Below, piece after piece: positions 54,437 through 63,116 of a stretch of DNA of 64,000 nt. The position numbers and the translations under genes were made by a program. Below the pieces are notes generated by a model. The model was not told the origin of the DNA and ran no database searches. It saw nothing but the letters and a program-made list of their open reading frames with translations. The stretch's first letter is position 1; each line of letters opens with the position of its first letter. The stretch comes from Agrilactobacillus yilanensis (GTDB lineage: Bacteria; Bacillota; Bacilli; Lactobacillales; Lactobacillaceae), in NCBI RefSeq assembly GCF_003946725.1, contig NZ_RHOY01000006.1:1-64000 (forward strand), in the 5' to 3' direction.

Positions 54437-54793
54437 GTGAAATCTTTATATATTTTATTTGCATCTCTTATCTCTCTCACTTCTCTTCTTTTCAGCAACT
54501 TTAATTTCTACCCTGTTAAAGCTACCCAAACTTGGCTCGACTTCAACGATGCAGCGCAGACTGTCACCATCACTGATCTATTTAATTCTAAAGAAACACA
54601 TACGGTTCACTACACACGCACTGATGATAAAATCTTTATTCGTTCGTCTGATCTTCCGACTGGTGTATCAGCCTATACCATCACAATTCACGACCACGCT
54701 ACTTCAATTTCCGAACAAAGTACTTCCGGAATTAGTCGCACTCAAACAGCCTATGCCACTACCGATAGTATCTATAGCACCGACGCCCAATAA
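54437..54793 (+). CDS. small secreted protein of unknown function
   Basis: 118 residues starting at GTG, with GGAGG 7 nt upstream. A signal peptide (about residues 1-30, KSLYILFASLISLTSLLF) is followed by a short Thr/Ser-rich domain (TVTITDLFNSKETHTVHYT). No anchor, no Cys, no family recognised. It is monocistronic with a terminator about 90 bp downstream. It may be a small exported binding or immunity protein; this is not established. Confidence 0.7.
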   Translation: MKSLYILFASLISLTSLLFSNFNFYPVKATQTWLDFNDAAQTVTITDLFNSKETHTVHYTRTDDKIFIRSSDLPTGVSAYTITIHDHATSISEQSTSGISRTQTAYATTDSIYSTDAQ

Positions 54794-54874
54794 ATCTAGA
54801 CTATAAATTTCCAAAATAAAAGACCAAATCTAAGTTCAACTCACATCTGTAATAAATTATTTCCATCTCCTTTT

Positions 54875-54907
54875 AAAAACTAGACAGCTTATTGGTCTAG
54901 TTTTTTT
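54875..54907 (+). terminator. terminator of the small secreted protein gene
   Basis: AAAACTAGAC/GTCTAGTTTT with a 9-nt loop and T7. Confidence 0.75.
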
Positions 54908-55066
54908 GTCCAATTAAATTAGCAACCTAAAACCTATTTCACACATTCCCCCTCTTTCACCAACAAAAAAACAATTTAAGTACAGGTGCCCAGTAGCCTG
55001 ATATCTACCTGTTGGCAACCTTTTCACGAACCATTTTCATACACATTAATTAAAATTAAGTATTTA

Positions 55067-55124
55067 CACTTACTTAAAGTTAGTGTAAACTGCCTTCATT
55101 AACAAAAAAAGGTACGCTTATAAT
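55067..55124 (+). promoter_or_regulatory. operator and -10 box before the 32-residue membrane protein
   Basis: TTTACACT and AGTGTAAA form perfect 8-bp inverted arms around 55067-55094. TATAAT lies at 55119-55124. The pair looks like a regulated promoter for the small gene at 55205. Confidence 0.55.
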
Positions 55125-55204
55125 ACCAACTGCAGCGCGTCATCGACCCATCAAGGACTGGCCGCTTTCAACGCGTGAATCACGCCTATTAAAAGGAGAA
55201 AAAA

Positions 55205-55303
55205 ATGAATTCTATTGGTGCATTAATTATTGTCTTAATGGTGTATGGCATGCTTAGTCTATTGCCATCTCAACGAAAACAAAGCCGTCGTAATCGCGGC
55301 TAA
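55205..55303 (+). CDS. 32-residue single-helix membrane protein
   Basis: ATG at 55205 after AAAAGGAG with good spacing; 32 codons to TAA. A hydrophobic helix (IGALIIVLMVYGMLSLLP) is followed by a strongly basic tail (QRKQSRRNRG), so the tail is cytoplasmic. Strong translation signals and an upstream operator support a real gene. It may be a regulatory micropeptide or part of a stress response; unknown. Confidence 0.65.
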   Translation: MNSIGALIIVLMVYGMLSLLPSQRKQSRRNRG

Positions 55304-55342
55304 TTACTGATCAACACCGTTACAAGTTTGATCAACCTATTC

Positions 55343-55420
55343 ACTAAAAATACAAACTAAAAAGCGTATCCACAAATGCAACGCTACCACTGGCAGACGA
55401 ATTTGAGGATACGCTTTTTT
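55343..55420 (+). repeat. hairpin repeat, copy 2 (also at 34271)
   Basis: CTAAAAATACAAACTAAAAA and a stem AGCGTATC/GATACGCT with TTTTTT. It acts as terminator of the small membrane protein gene and shares flank and stem with the copy 21 kb away. Confidence 0.7.
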
Positions 55421-55637
55421 ATTGTTTGAACTAGAAGCCATCGGGATGCGCCTCAATGACCTTAAATATAATCTAGAATGACTGATAATTAAGTTAACTG
55501 TTATAGTTATTTTTTTATACGCACCTATGAGTTTAGCCCTGACCCACTCAAAATATAGATGACTAGCCGCTTGCTTAATGATGTTTTATCATTTAAAAAC
55601 AGCTCACTGACAAAAATATTTAATTTCAAAAAAAAGC

Positions 55638-55666
55638 TTGACTATAAATGACTAACTAGTTAGTAT
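55638..55666 (+). promoter_or_regulatory. TetR promoter with palindromic operator
   Basis: TTGACT (55638-55643), 17-nt spacer, TAGTAT (55661-55666). The perfect palindrome ACTAACTAGTTAGT (55651-55664) covers the spacer and -10. The expected start falls on or next to the ATG at 55673, implying a leaderless transcript. A similar site, ACTAACTATTCAGT, lies before the next gene near 56259. Confidence 0.7.
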
Positions 55667-55672
55667 TGACTC

Positions 55673-56233
55673 ATGCGAACAACTGACGAAACAAAAATTC
55701 AGAGAATCAAAGATGCTGTGATTGATTTAGTTTACACCGATGGTCTATCTAATCTAACCACTGCAAAAATTGCGAAACAGGCCGGAGTGAGTCCGGCAAC
55801 CATCTATCTGCACTATAAGGACAAGACGGATCTGCTCAGCCGGGTATACGAGGAGGTAAAAACCGAGCTGCATGTTGGTCTTGACACTATAATCAGTCCT
55901 CAACGTCCAATAGTCGAGCAGATTCGTGACGTGGTCCAGTTCACGATTAATCAATATCTCCAAAAACCGAAGAAAGCGAACTTCATGAATGTAATGTGGA
56001 GTAATGCCGAGCAGTTAGATGAACATGCCATTGACTATACACACTCGATGAAGGAGTCTTTGGTAGATCTCTATGAGCAGATCTGGCATGACCCCAACTA
56101 TATGGATGTATCTGTAGATGTACTAGATTCCTTATTCAATGTGCCTGCTAATCTCATTGCTCGTACTGGCACTATCAGCACAGTTGACGCTGAAGATATC
56201 AGCATCATGATCAACAAGGCAATCCTCGTGTAG
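55673..56233 (+). CDS. TetR-family transcriptional regulator
   Basis: 186 residues. HTH at 10-55 (LTTAKIAKQAGVSPATIYLHYKDKTDLL) is clear. No ribosome site before the ATG, which lies at the expected transcription start. It probably represses itself and the SDR/lectin genes downstream through ACTAACTAGTTAGT-type sites. Confidence 0.9.
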   Translation: MRTTDETKIQRIKDAVIDLVYTDGLSNLTTAKIAKQAGVSPATIYLHYKDKTDLLSRVYEEVKTELHVGLDTIISPQRPIVEQIRDVVQFTINQYLQKPKKANFMNVMWSNAEQLDEHAIDYTHSMKESLVDLYEQIWHDPNYMDVSVDVLDSLFNVPANLIARTGTISTVDAEDISIMINKAILV

Positions 56234-56290
56234 GATTGTTTTTTATCAAAATCTTAACTAACTATTCAGTTATAAATGGGAGAAAAACAT

Positions 56291-57220
56291 ATGCATAAGA
56301 AAATAATTTTAATTAGTGGTGCCACAGACGGTATCGGCAAAGAAACTGCACTTGAGCTGGCTAAACAAGGTCATCAGATTGTAATTCACGGTCGCAATAA
56401 AACCAAAGCTGCCGCGGTGGTAAAGGAATTGAAGCTAAGTTCTGGAAATCAAACCATTCAGTACCTTATTGCCGATCTATTTTCCATGAAGGCAATTCAG
56501 AATATGGTTGTGGCCTTCAATTTGAAGTTTGACCATTTGGATGTACTAATCAACAATGCCGGAGCCGTTTTCGACAATCAGCGAGCCACTACCCGAGATG
56601 GTATCGAAAAAACAATGGCGTTAAATGTCATGGCCCCCTTCCTGCTTTCGCAGTTACTTTTACCAGCTCTACAAAAAAGTGATGACGGCCGGATTATCAA
56701 TCTCTCCTCTGCAGCTCATCGTATGAGTGGAAAGCCTGATGTTAATGATTTCAATCTAACAAAGGTTTCATCTGCCCAACGGAGATATGGTCTGTCCAAA
56801 CGCTTCTTGATCTGGAATACGCAAACCATGGCGCAGCAACTACTTACAGAAGGCATTAAGAATGTCACCGTGAACGCAGCACATCCTGGTATGATTGCAA
56901 CAAATTTCGGACAGTCTAGCGATAAGGGATTCCTCAACAATCTGATCTACAAAAGTGCAATCTCACTAGCAAAAATTCCGCCAATCGGTCGACAATTTTC
57001 CGTTCAACACGGTGCAGCAACCGATGTCTACCTAGCCTCCGATCCGAAGTTGATTGGCATCACCGGCAAATTCTTTGGCAATAGTCAGGAACAACATCCG
57101 GCTACCGATAAGGATTCTGATACTGACAAACAAAAACTATGGAAATATTGTGAACAAATTACGGCTCCCTACACAGACGTAGTACAGCCCGATCAGACGG
57201 CAATAGCAGGAGAAAATTAA
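56291..57220 (+). CDS. SDR family oxidoreductase (retinol dehydrogenase-like)
   Basis: 309 residues from ATG 56291, with GGGAGAAA upstream; that site is part of the longer frame from 56276, which is rejected. SGATDGIGKETALELA, HGRNKTKAA (NADP-type), NNAGAVFD, SSAAHR and YGLSKRF (YxxxK). The length and WxxT-like lid fit the RDH/WWOX-like group. The substrate is unknown. It is 1 nt from the lectin-like gene. Confidence 0.88.
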   Translation: MHKKIILISGATDGIGKETALELAKQGHQIVIHGRNKTKAAAVVKELKLSSGNQTIQYLIADLFSMKAIQNMVVAFNLKFDHLDVLINNAGAVFDNQRATTRDGIEKTMALNVMAPFLLSQLLLPALQKSDDGRIINLSSAAHRMSGKPDVNDFNLTKVSSAQRRYGLSKRFLIWNTQTMAQQLLTEGIKNVTVNAAHPGMIATNFGQSSDKGFLNNLIYKSAISLAKIPPIGRQFSVQHGAATDVYLASDPKLIGITGKFFGNSQEQHPATDKDSDTDKQKLWKYCEQITAPYTDVVQPDQTAIAGEN

Positions 57221-57221
57221 C

Positions 57222-57752
57222 ATGAATTCAACTTACCTAATCACCGGTAATATTATTTTACTTGGGGCAGCTACTCTAATCCTTGGTCCACGATTTTACA
57301 AAAACTATCGTCGTAAAATCGACACTGCCAATGCGCACATGATTCAAAATGTCAGCTCCGGTAAAGTTATTCGACCAAGGGATGCACAAATTACTGATGG
57401 AACACCAATCATTCAGTACACACCCCAAAACTGGGAGTGTACAACATGGCAATTTATCGATCTTGGCAACAGTGAGTACCTATTCAAAGACTTGTACACG
57501 CAAAAATCTTTCCAACCGGTATCAACACCAGTAGATGGCGTTGAATTAGAGCAGCAAGCAATTGGTGGCAATCCCCTTCAACATTGGATCATACACAAGC
57601 TAGCCGATGAAGCAATTTCTATTCAATTAAAAGGTACAAATCTATTTATCACTAGTCCCGACAACAAAGTAAATTCGCGGCTTCAGCTGCGTCCATACAC
57701 TGGCTCCAGCACACAACAATGGCACTTAAAGGAACAACGTCCTATTGTGTAA
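57222..57752 (+). CDS. membrane-anchored ricin B-type lectin domain protein
   Basis: 176 residues: an N-terminal helix (YLITGNIILLGAATLILG) anchors the protein, followed by a basic stop-transfer (RFYKNYRRK). The rest is a beta-trefoil with three QxW-like repeats (TTWQF, LQHWI, TQQWHL), the ricin-lectin mark for carbohydrate binding. With the SDR gene just before, it forms a TetR-controlled unit. It is not anchored by LPXTG. Function unknown. Confidence 0.75.
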   Translation: MNSTYLITGNIILLGAATLILGPRFYKNYRRKIDTANAHMIQNVSSGKVIRPRDAQITDGTPIIQYTPQNWECTTWQFIDLGNSEYLFKDLYTQKSFQPVSTPVDGVELEQQAIGGNPLQHWIIHKLADEAISIQLKGTNLFITSPDNKVNSRLQLRPYTGSSTQQWHLKEQRPIV

Positions 57753-57949
57753 TGCTTAATGATTGCATCTCATAATTTAAAAAAAGAATCTATATTTTTG
57801 GTGACGAATTTGCATTGCAAGTCCGATAAACCAATCAGAATAAAAGATGCACAACATCACTGAGTGTAGGGTTCGTCGCTTCACTGTGTTCAGCAAGATT
57901 GTTCATCAAACTGAGACCTGTAACTTTGAAAGCATCATAATCAACGAAA

Positions 57950-58020
57950 AATTAAATAAAGACGCTCACATAAGTGGACTTTGAAATAATCCCTTTATGA
58001 TTGAGCGTCTTTATTTAATT
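57950..58020 (+). terminator. terminator of the TetR-SDR-lectin unit
   Basis: AATTAAATAAAGACGCTCA pairs with TGAGCGTCTTTATTTAATT, a 19-bp stem with a 33-nt loop. The preceding 57753-57949 holds no gene. Confidence 0.75.
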
Positions 58021-58026
58021 TTGCTA

Positions 58027-58057
58027 TTGACATGTAACGCGTTACATTGCTTATGCT
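58027..58057 (+). promoter_or_regulatory. promoter with LacI-type operator
   Basis: TTGACA (58027-58032) is followed directly by the perfect palindrome TGTAACGCGTTACA (58033-58046) and a TATGCT-like -10. The CG-centred palindrome is typical of LacI-family sites. Confidence 0.7.
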
Positions 58058-58090
58058 TGATTTAATCAAAACGAACAGGGAGTTTTCATT

Positions 58091-59407
58091 ATGATCAAAC
58101 ACATTTTTTCAGATATGGATGGCACCTTGCTTAACAACCATGGTCATATCACTTCAACAACTGTCAATGCTATCAAGGATACCCAAATTCCAATCACCTT
58201 AGTATCAGCGCGTGCACCAATGGAAATGGCATCTACAATCAAAGCACTGGAACTCAAAGATACCCAAATCGCCTTTAACGGCGGCTTAATTTTCAAAAAA
58301 GATGGTCAAGGTTGGCAATATATTAGTGAATACAGCATTGCACCTAGAACAGCGGCTGCAATCATTCGTAATGTATCCTCCTTTTTCCCCAAGGCCTCGA
58401 CTAGTTACTACGACCGTAGCAATTGGTATACCAACAGAATGGATGAAGGTATTAAATACGAGCAGGGTTTAACTGGTCAAAAAGCTATTGTAAAAAACCA
58501 GCACAAATACGTATCAGCCAAAACTCGTGCCGATGTCGAACGGGTAATTAAACAAGCCAACTACGTTCCTAATGCCGTGGCACAGGACTTAAGTTTTGGT
58601 AAAACTCACAATATCGGTGTGGTACTACCACATGCCAGTCATCCTTATTTCACCCAACTAATTCGCGGCATAGCGGAGGCTGCTTTTGCGAGTAATTATC
58701 GAATTACTTTGTTGCCGTCTGAATATAACGAAACGCTGGAAATAAAATATTTGGAACAAATGCGCCGAAAATTATTTGACGGACTTATCTTCACCTCCCA
58801 CGGGATCTCATTGAAACGCCTGTCATCCCTATCTAACTTACGGTCCCATCGTAATTTGTGAAGATCCTGAGAATAATCATATTCCTGCAGTATATTCGGA
58901 TCGGGAATCAGGATATCACGATGCCTTTTCATGGCTCTCGGCTAAAGACATCAAGCGAATCGCCTTTTTATTCAGCCGACCCGCAAGTGAAAGTGCCACT
59001 AGTACCGTTACGCTGCGCACATTTGAACAAGTCTATAAGCGCTGTCCTGACCCAGAATGGATTGTGGATAACGTTACTACTTTTCTAGACGGTTATGCGG
59101 CAGCCGAATATTTGTCAAAAAGTGGGTTAGATATGGAATATATTTTTACTAATGGCGATGATGTTGTCACGGGCGTGCGTCAATACTACTTAGACCATAA
59201 ATTATCTGCGCCGGACTGATTGGACAGGAAAATCAGCTTTCGGGATTTCTAATGCATATCCCTACTATTGATCATCATTTTGTGGAAATTGGCAAGAAAG
59301 CCTTGTCATTAGTGATTAGTGATCCAGTGGATGATACCTCGGTGACCATTAAATCAGATTTTATTCTTGGTGATGAACGTAGTTATAATAGAAGTGGATC
59401 TGAGTAA
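58091..59407 (+). pseudogene. HAD-hydrolase/LacI-regulator chimera, further frameshifted
   Basis: The first about 135 codons are the N-terminus of a Cof-type HAD phosphatase (IFSDMDGTLLNN, VSARAP, FNGGLI). Near 58495 the sequence changes without a stop to a LacI regulator from the end of its HTH (KYVSAKTRADVERVI, NYVPNAVAQDLS, NIGVVLPHASHPYFTQLI). The LacI part then shifts frame near 58840 (continuing YGPIVICEDPENN) and again near 59218 (GLIGQENQLSGF) and ends at 59407. A deletion fused two genes and both lost function. The upstream operator may be all that is left of its regulation. Confidence 0.8.
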
Positions 59408-59492
59408 TAACTCAAATTTACTTCTTTTTTTGGTGACAACTTGACTTAAACATTGGTTCAAGTGATATCATTTTTTTGAAAGGACTGATTTT

Positions 59493-60056
59493 ATGCGATC
59501 TGAATTAGATAAACTAGAAGCTGGCGACTGGTATTGTTTCTCTGACGCTGAAGTGGCTGCGCGAAAAGCTCGTGCCGCAAAACTTTGTCAAGAATTCAAT
59601 GCCATACCGGCAACCGAACCTAAAAAACAAACCACCAAAATACAAGAAATTTTCGGCAGTTACGGTGATAATCTCTCAGTACAAGCGAATTTTAACTGTG
59701 ACTATGGTAAGAATATCCACGTTGGTCAAAATTTTCTGAGCAACTACAATTTGACCATCCTGGATATGGCACCAGTCAAGATTGGAAATAACGTGATGAT
59801 TGGGCCGAACTGTGGCATCTATACGGTTAATCACCCTATGAATCCAGCAGGCCGCCGTCAATATCTTGCCCAAGCTCAGCCAGTGACCATTGGTAACGAT
59901 GTCTGGTTTGGTGGATCTGTGACCGTCTTGCCAGGGGTGACCATTGGTAACAATGTCGTGATTGCCGCTGGAGCAGTTGTGACAAAAGATGTGCCCGATA
60001 ATACGCTTGTGGCTGGTGTTCCCGCTAAAGCAATTCGTAAACTTACTCAAAACTAA
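59493..60056 (+). CDS. sugar O-acetyltransferase (maltose acetyltransferase type)
   Basis: 187 residues; MAC domain (SELDKLEAGDWYCFSDAEVAARKARAAKLC in parts) then left-handed beta-helix with the catalytic-type His in TVNHPMNPAG and VWFGGSVTVLPGVTIG. It transfers acetyl from acetyl-CoA to sugars. GAAAGGA precedes the ATG. A shortened, decayed copy of its 3' part lies at 62903-63070. Confidence 0.9.
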   Translation: MRSELDKLEAGDWYCFSDAEVAARKARAAKLCQEFNAIPATEPKKQTTKIQEIFGSYGDNLSVQANFNCDYGKNIHVGQNFLSNYNLTILDMAPVKIGNNVMIGPNCGIYTVNHPMNPAGRRQYLAQAQPVTIGNDVWFGGSVTVLPGVTIGNNVVIAAGAVVTKDVPDNTLVAGVPAKAIRKLTQN

Positions 60057-60101
60057 AAAATAAGGAGTTGACAGCCGTATGGTTGTTAGCTCCTTATTTT
60101 T
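60055..60101. terminator. terminator of the acetyltransferase gene
   Basis: AAAATAAGGAGTT/AGCTCCTTATTTT with an 18-nt loop. On the minus strand it also covers the end of the antitoxin remnant. Copied at 63069-63116. Confidence 0.75.
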
Positions 60102-60190
60102 GATTGGAACATCTTGATTATGGTGTCAAAACTAGTATTATGGCCGTGTTCAATTCTTGGAATTGTAGATTGCAGCACACCTACCCGCTC
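60079..60190 (-). pseudogene. C-terminal remnant of a HigA-like antitoxin
   Basis: Minus strand reads QSTIPRIEHGHNTSFDTIIK and then MFQSKIRS before TAA inside the terminator. This is the end of an XRE-type HTH antitoxin; the rest is gone. A second copy of the same tail is at 63090-63190. Confidence 0.6.
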
Positions 60191-60256
60191 CACCACAATG
60201 TCAAATCATCCCAAAGATCGAGCCTAGTGGAATAGTGATTACAAAGAACTGCTACG

Positions 60257-60820
60257 CTAAACTCCTGAACTCACCAGCTGCCACATCGTCTCAAATCGTT
60301 CTTGGTAATCAGGCCAATCCCAAGTTTCTTTAAAGTTTGGCAATGTAAAGACTGAAAAGGCTGAAAGTATAGTCTCAGCTCGCTCAAAATGTGGATCTTC
60401 ATATCCCATTAGGTGATCAATCATCTGATACGCTGGCTGTAAAACTCGACGTAAAGTTGACGGATTACTATCAATATAGCGGGTGTTCAACGAAAACATC
60501 TGTGGGTCAGTTTTATATGCTGCCTTTTTGGCATTAACAAAAGCCCACAGCCAATCATGCAATTGAACCTTCATAGGATGATCAATATTTTCTGTACTAA
60601 GGGGACACGTTTGATTAACATGATCCAAAATATGGCGTTGAAACCAGTGAGCCGCCACAGCTTCCCATATCTCTTGCTTGTTTTCAAAATGTTTATATAA
60701 AGCGCCATGTGTGATGCCAAGAGCGTCAGCAATTAGACTCAACGATACATCTGTTCTTCCGGTTTCTGCGATCAATCGACTGGCAACGTCGACAATCTTC
60801 TCTCGATTAATTTTCTCCAA
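60257..60820 (-). CDS. TetR-family transcriptional regulator
   Basis: 187 residues from a TTG at 60820, which has GGAGG 8 nt upstream; the ATG codons further out have no site. HTH: IVDVASRLIAETGRTDVSLSLIADALGITHGALYKHF (in parts). It is divergent from the MDR/hydrolase pair, with two AGTAACA/TGTTACT-type sites in between, so it likely represses that operon and itself. Confidence 0.87.
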   Translation of the reverse strand: MEKINREKIVDVASRLIAETGRTDVSLSLIADALGITHGALYKHFENKQEIWEAVAAHWFQRHILDHVNQTCPLSTENIDHPMKVQLHDWLWAFVNAKKAAYKTDPQMFSLNTRYIDSNPSTLRRVLQPAYQMIDHLMGYEDPHFERAETILSAFSVFTLPNFKETWDWPDYQERFETMWQLVSSGV

Positions 60821-60874
60821 AGCAGGTACCTCCGTATTTATAACCATGAATTGATAATACCACAGCAATCATTA

Positions 60875-60946
60875 AGTAACAATATTTGACAAATGTTACC
60901 AACAAGAATATTATAGTTCCAGTAACAAAAATAAAGTTATGTTACT
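60875..60946. promoter_or_regulatory. promoter and two TetR operators
   Basis: Plus strand: TTGACA (60886-60891), 17-nt spacer, TATTAT (60909-60914). Inverted repeats GTAACA (60876-60881)/TGTTAC (60894-60899) and AGTAACA (60921-60927)/TGTTACT (60940-60946) flank the -10. Confidence 0.75.
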
Positions 60947-60970
60947 TATCTCATGAATGGAGGATCTACA

Positions 60971-61975
60971 ATGAAAGCAGCCCAATTAACTCGGTACGCC
61001 AAGGATTATAAACTGGAACTTCGCAACGTCGATATGCCCCGTCCTAATCACTCACAAGTATTGGTAAAAGTGAAAGAAGCAGCAGTTAACCCGCTTGATT
61101 CATTAATTGGAACTGGGAGTTTGCGACTTATTCAAAATTTTAAACTGCCCCAAACAATGGGGAATGAATTAACTGGCGAGATCGTTGAAGTCGGCAAAGA
61201 CGTGAAAAATTTCAGTGTAAATGACAAAGTATATATGCGACTTCCCATCTCCGATATTGGTGCTTTCGCAGAATATGTCGCAGTTGATGCAGATGCTGTC
61301 GCTTTACTACCATCAACCCTAGACTTCAAAACCGGCGCAGCAGCAGCACTAACTGGACTGACTGCATATCAAGCGTTACATGAGATTCTAAAAGCTCATT
61401 CTGGTCAAACCCTATTCATTCCCGGAGGCTCTGGTTCATTTGGCCAAATGGCGATTCCACTTGCTAAACAGATGGGGCTGTCAGTCATCGTGAGTGGTGG
61501 TAGTGAAGCTCGTAAACGCACACTTAATATTGGTGCTAATAGGTATCTTGACTATAAAACCGAAAACTATTGGGAACAATTATCCGATGTAGATCTCGTA
61601 ATCGATACCCTCGGGCAAGCTGAACTAACCCATGAACTTTCTATTCTGAAACGTGGTGGACAATTACTCTCACTACGAATGGGTCCAAATGGTAGCTTCG
61701 CCGAAGCACAACAGATGCCTTTTTGGAAAAAGTTCCTCTTTAAAGTAAACGGGCAAAAGATGGATCATCTAGCCAAAAAATACGGTGTGACTTATCACTT
61801 CATTTTTGTTCGCAGTGATGGTAGACAACTTCAACAGTTAAGTGCTCTAATCGACCAGAACATAATTGTACCTGCAGTAGATTCGACCACATTCACACTT
61901 GAACAAGTGAACGAGGCACAGGCCTATCTACAAAATGGACATCCAAAAGGCAAAGTACTCATTCACTTTAACTAA
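60971..61975 (+). CDS. MDR-family NADPH:quinone oxidoreductase/zinc-less alcohol dehydrogenase
   Basis: 334 residues; ATG 60971 follows GGAGG with 7 nt. N-terminal GroES-like fold (VKEAAVNPLDSLIG, MGNELTGEIVEVG), then a Rossmann domain with FIPGGSGSFGQMAI. The Cys cluster of zinc ADHs is absent, so it is of the quinone oxidoreductase type. First gene of a TetR-controlled operon with an alpha/beta hydrolase 12 bp downstream. Confidence 0.88.
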   Translation: MKAAQLTRYAKDYKLELRNVDMPRPNHSQVLVKVKEAAVNPLDSLIGTGSLRLIQNFKLPQTMGNELTGEIVEVGKDVKNFSVNDKVYMRLPISDIGAFAEYVAVDADAVALLPSTLDFKTGAAAALTGLTAYQALHEILKAHSGQTLFIPGGSGSFGQMAIPLAKQMGLSVIVSGGSEARKRTLNIGANRYLDYKTENYWEQLSDVDLVIDTLGQAELTHELSILKRGGQLLSLRMGPNGSFAEAQQMPFWKKFLFKVNGQKMDHLAKKYGVTYHFIFVRSDGRQLQQLSALIDQNIIVPAVDSTTFTLEQVNEAQAYLQNGHPKGKVLIHFN

Positions 61976-61987
61976 GGAGCTGGGATA

Positions 61988-62827
61988 ATGGAAAAATACG
62001 TCAATACTTTAACTCAGAAAATCAAAACAGATCAAGGCCATATCTTCGCCTATCGTGAAATTGGTAATCCTGTCGGTATTCCACTGATCGCATTAACTCA
62101 TCTTTCTGGAAACTTAGACAACTGGGATCCCACCGTCATCGACGGAATAGCCGTAAACCACCATGTCATCCTCCCTGATTATCTAGGGGTTGGTGCTTCT
62201 CTTGGACCCGCTGCAACCTCGATTCAGGCGATGGCAACTGATATGATTGAGTTTATTCACCAACTTGGCTATCCTCAAATTGATCTCTTCGGATTCTCAA
62301 TGGGTGGCTTTGTCGCCCAAGAAATAATGGCACAAGAACCCGGACTGGTCCATCGCGCGATTTTAACTGGTACGGGGCCTCGCGGAGGGAAAGGCATCGA
62401 GAACGTGACCCGAATTTCTGATGTAAGCTTGCTCAAAGCTATTTTTACTTTCAGAGATGTCAAAACTTACTTGTTCTTTACGAGGACTTTAAATGGCAAA
62501 CAAGAAAGCAAGGCGTTTTTAAACAGAATCAAATCACGTACACACCAACGGGATAAGGGCATCAGTTGGCCGGCCTATCGCAAGCAATTGACCGCCATTC
62601 ACCGCTGGGCATCGGAAGCGCCAATTGATTTCTCTAATGCGACGTTTCCAGTACTCATTGCTAATGGAGAAAATGACATTATGGTGCCCACGAAACCAAA
62701 CAGTATACAACTTGCAAAATCCTTTCAACATTCAAAACTAGTACTATATCCCGATGCCGGGCATGCAGGCGTGTTCCAATACGCCGCTGCCTTTGTAAAA
62801 GAAGTCAATCAATTTCTCTTAGCTTGA
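61988..62827 (+). CDS. alpha/beta hydrolase
   Basis: 279 residues. Nucleophile Ser in GFSMGG, acid in ANGENDIMVP and His in DAGHAG complete the triad. HLSGNLDNWDP forms the oxyanion loop region. No signal peptide. GGAG precedes the ATG. Probably an esterase or C-C hydrolase acting with the oxidoreductase; substrate unknown. Confidence 0.88.
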   Translation: MEKYVNTLTQKIKTDQGHIFAYREIGNPVGIPLIALTHLSGNLDNWDPTVIDGIAVNHHVILPDYLGVGASLGPAATSIQAMATDMIEFIHQLGYPQIDLFGFSMGGFVAQEIMAQEPGLVHRAILTGTGPRGGKGIENVTRISDVSLLKAIFTFRDVKTYLFFTRTLNGKQESKAFLNRIKSRTHQRDKGISWPAYRKQLTAIHRWASEAPIDFSNATFPVLIANGENDIMVPTKPNSIQLAKSFQHSKLVLYPDAGHAGVFQYAAAFVKEVNQFLLA

Positions 62828-62902
62828 TAGTAATATTCTGCGTTGTATCAAGAAAACAGTTTAAACAATCAATCTTGGCAAAGTCAGCGGTCATTCCATC
62901 AG

Positions 62903-63070
62903 CTGTCAATCATCCCCTGAATCCAGCAGGACGCCACCAATACCTTGCCCAATCTCAGCTAGTGACCATTGGAAACAGTGCCGTGATCGCTGCTGGAGCG
63001 GTTGTGACAAAAGATGTGCCTGATGATACACTTATCCGCTAAAGCAATTCGTAAACTTACTCAAAACTAA
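62903..63070 (+). pseudogene. decayed duplicate of the acetyltransferase 3' end
   Basis: Matches 59826-60056 (NHP.NPAGR..YLAQ, VTIGN, VVIAAGAVVTKDVPD) but lacks about 57 bp between two GTGACCATTGG repeats and about 15 bp near the end. There is no start of its own. The homology continues through the terminator and the antitoxin tail to about 63185. Confidence 0.8.
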
Positions 63071-63116
63071 AAAAATAAGGAGTTGGCAACCGTGTGGTTG
63101 TTAGCTCCTTATTTTT
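63069..63116. terminator. duplicate terminator hairpin
   Basis: Second copy of the AATAAGGAGTT/AGCTCCTTATT hairpin of 60055-60101, with a few compensated loop changes. Confidence 0.7.
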
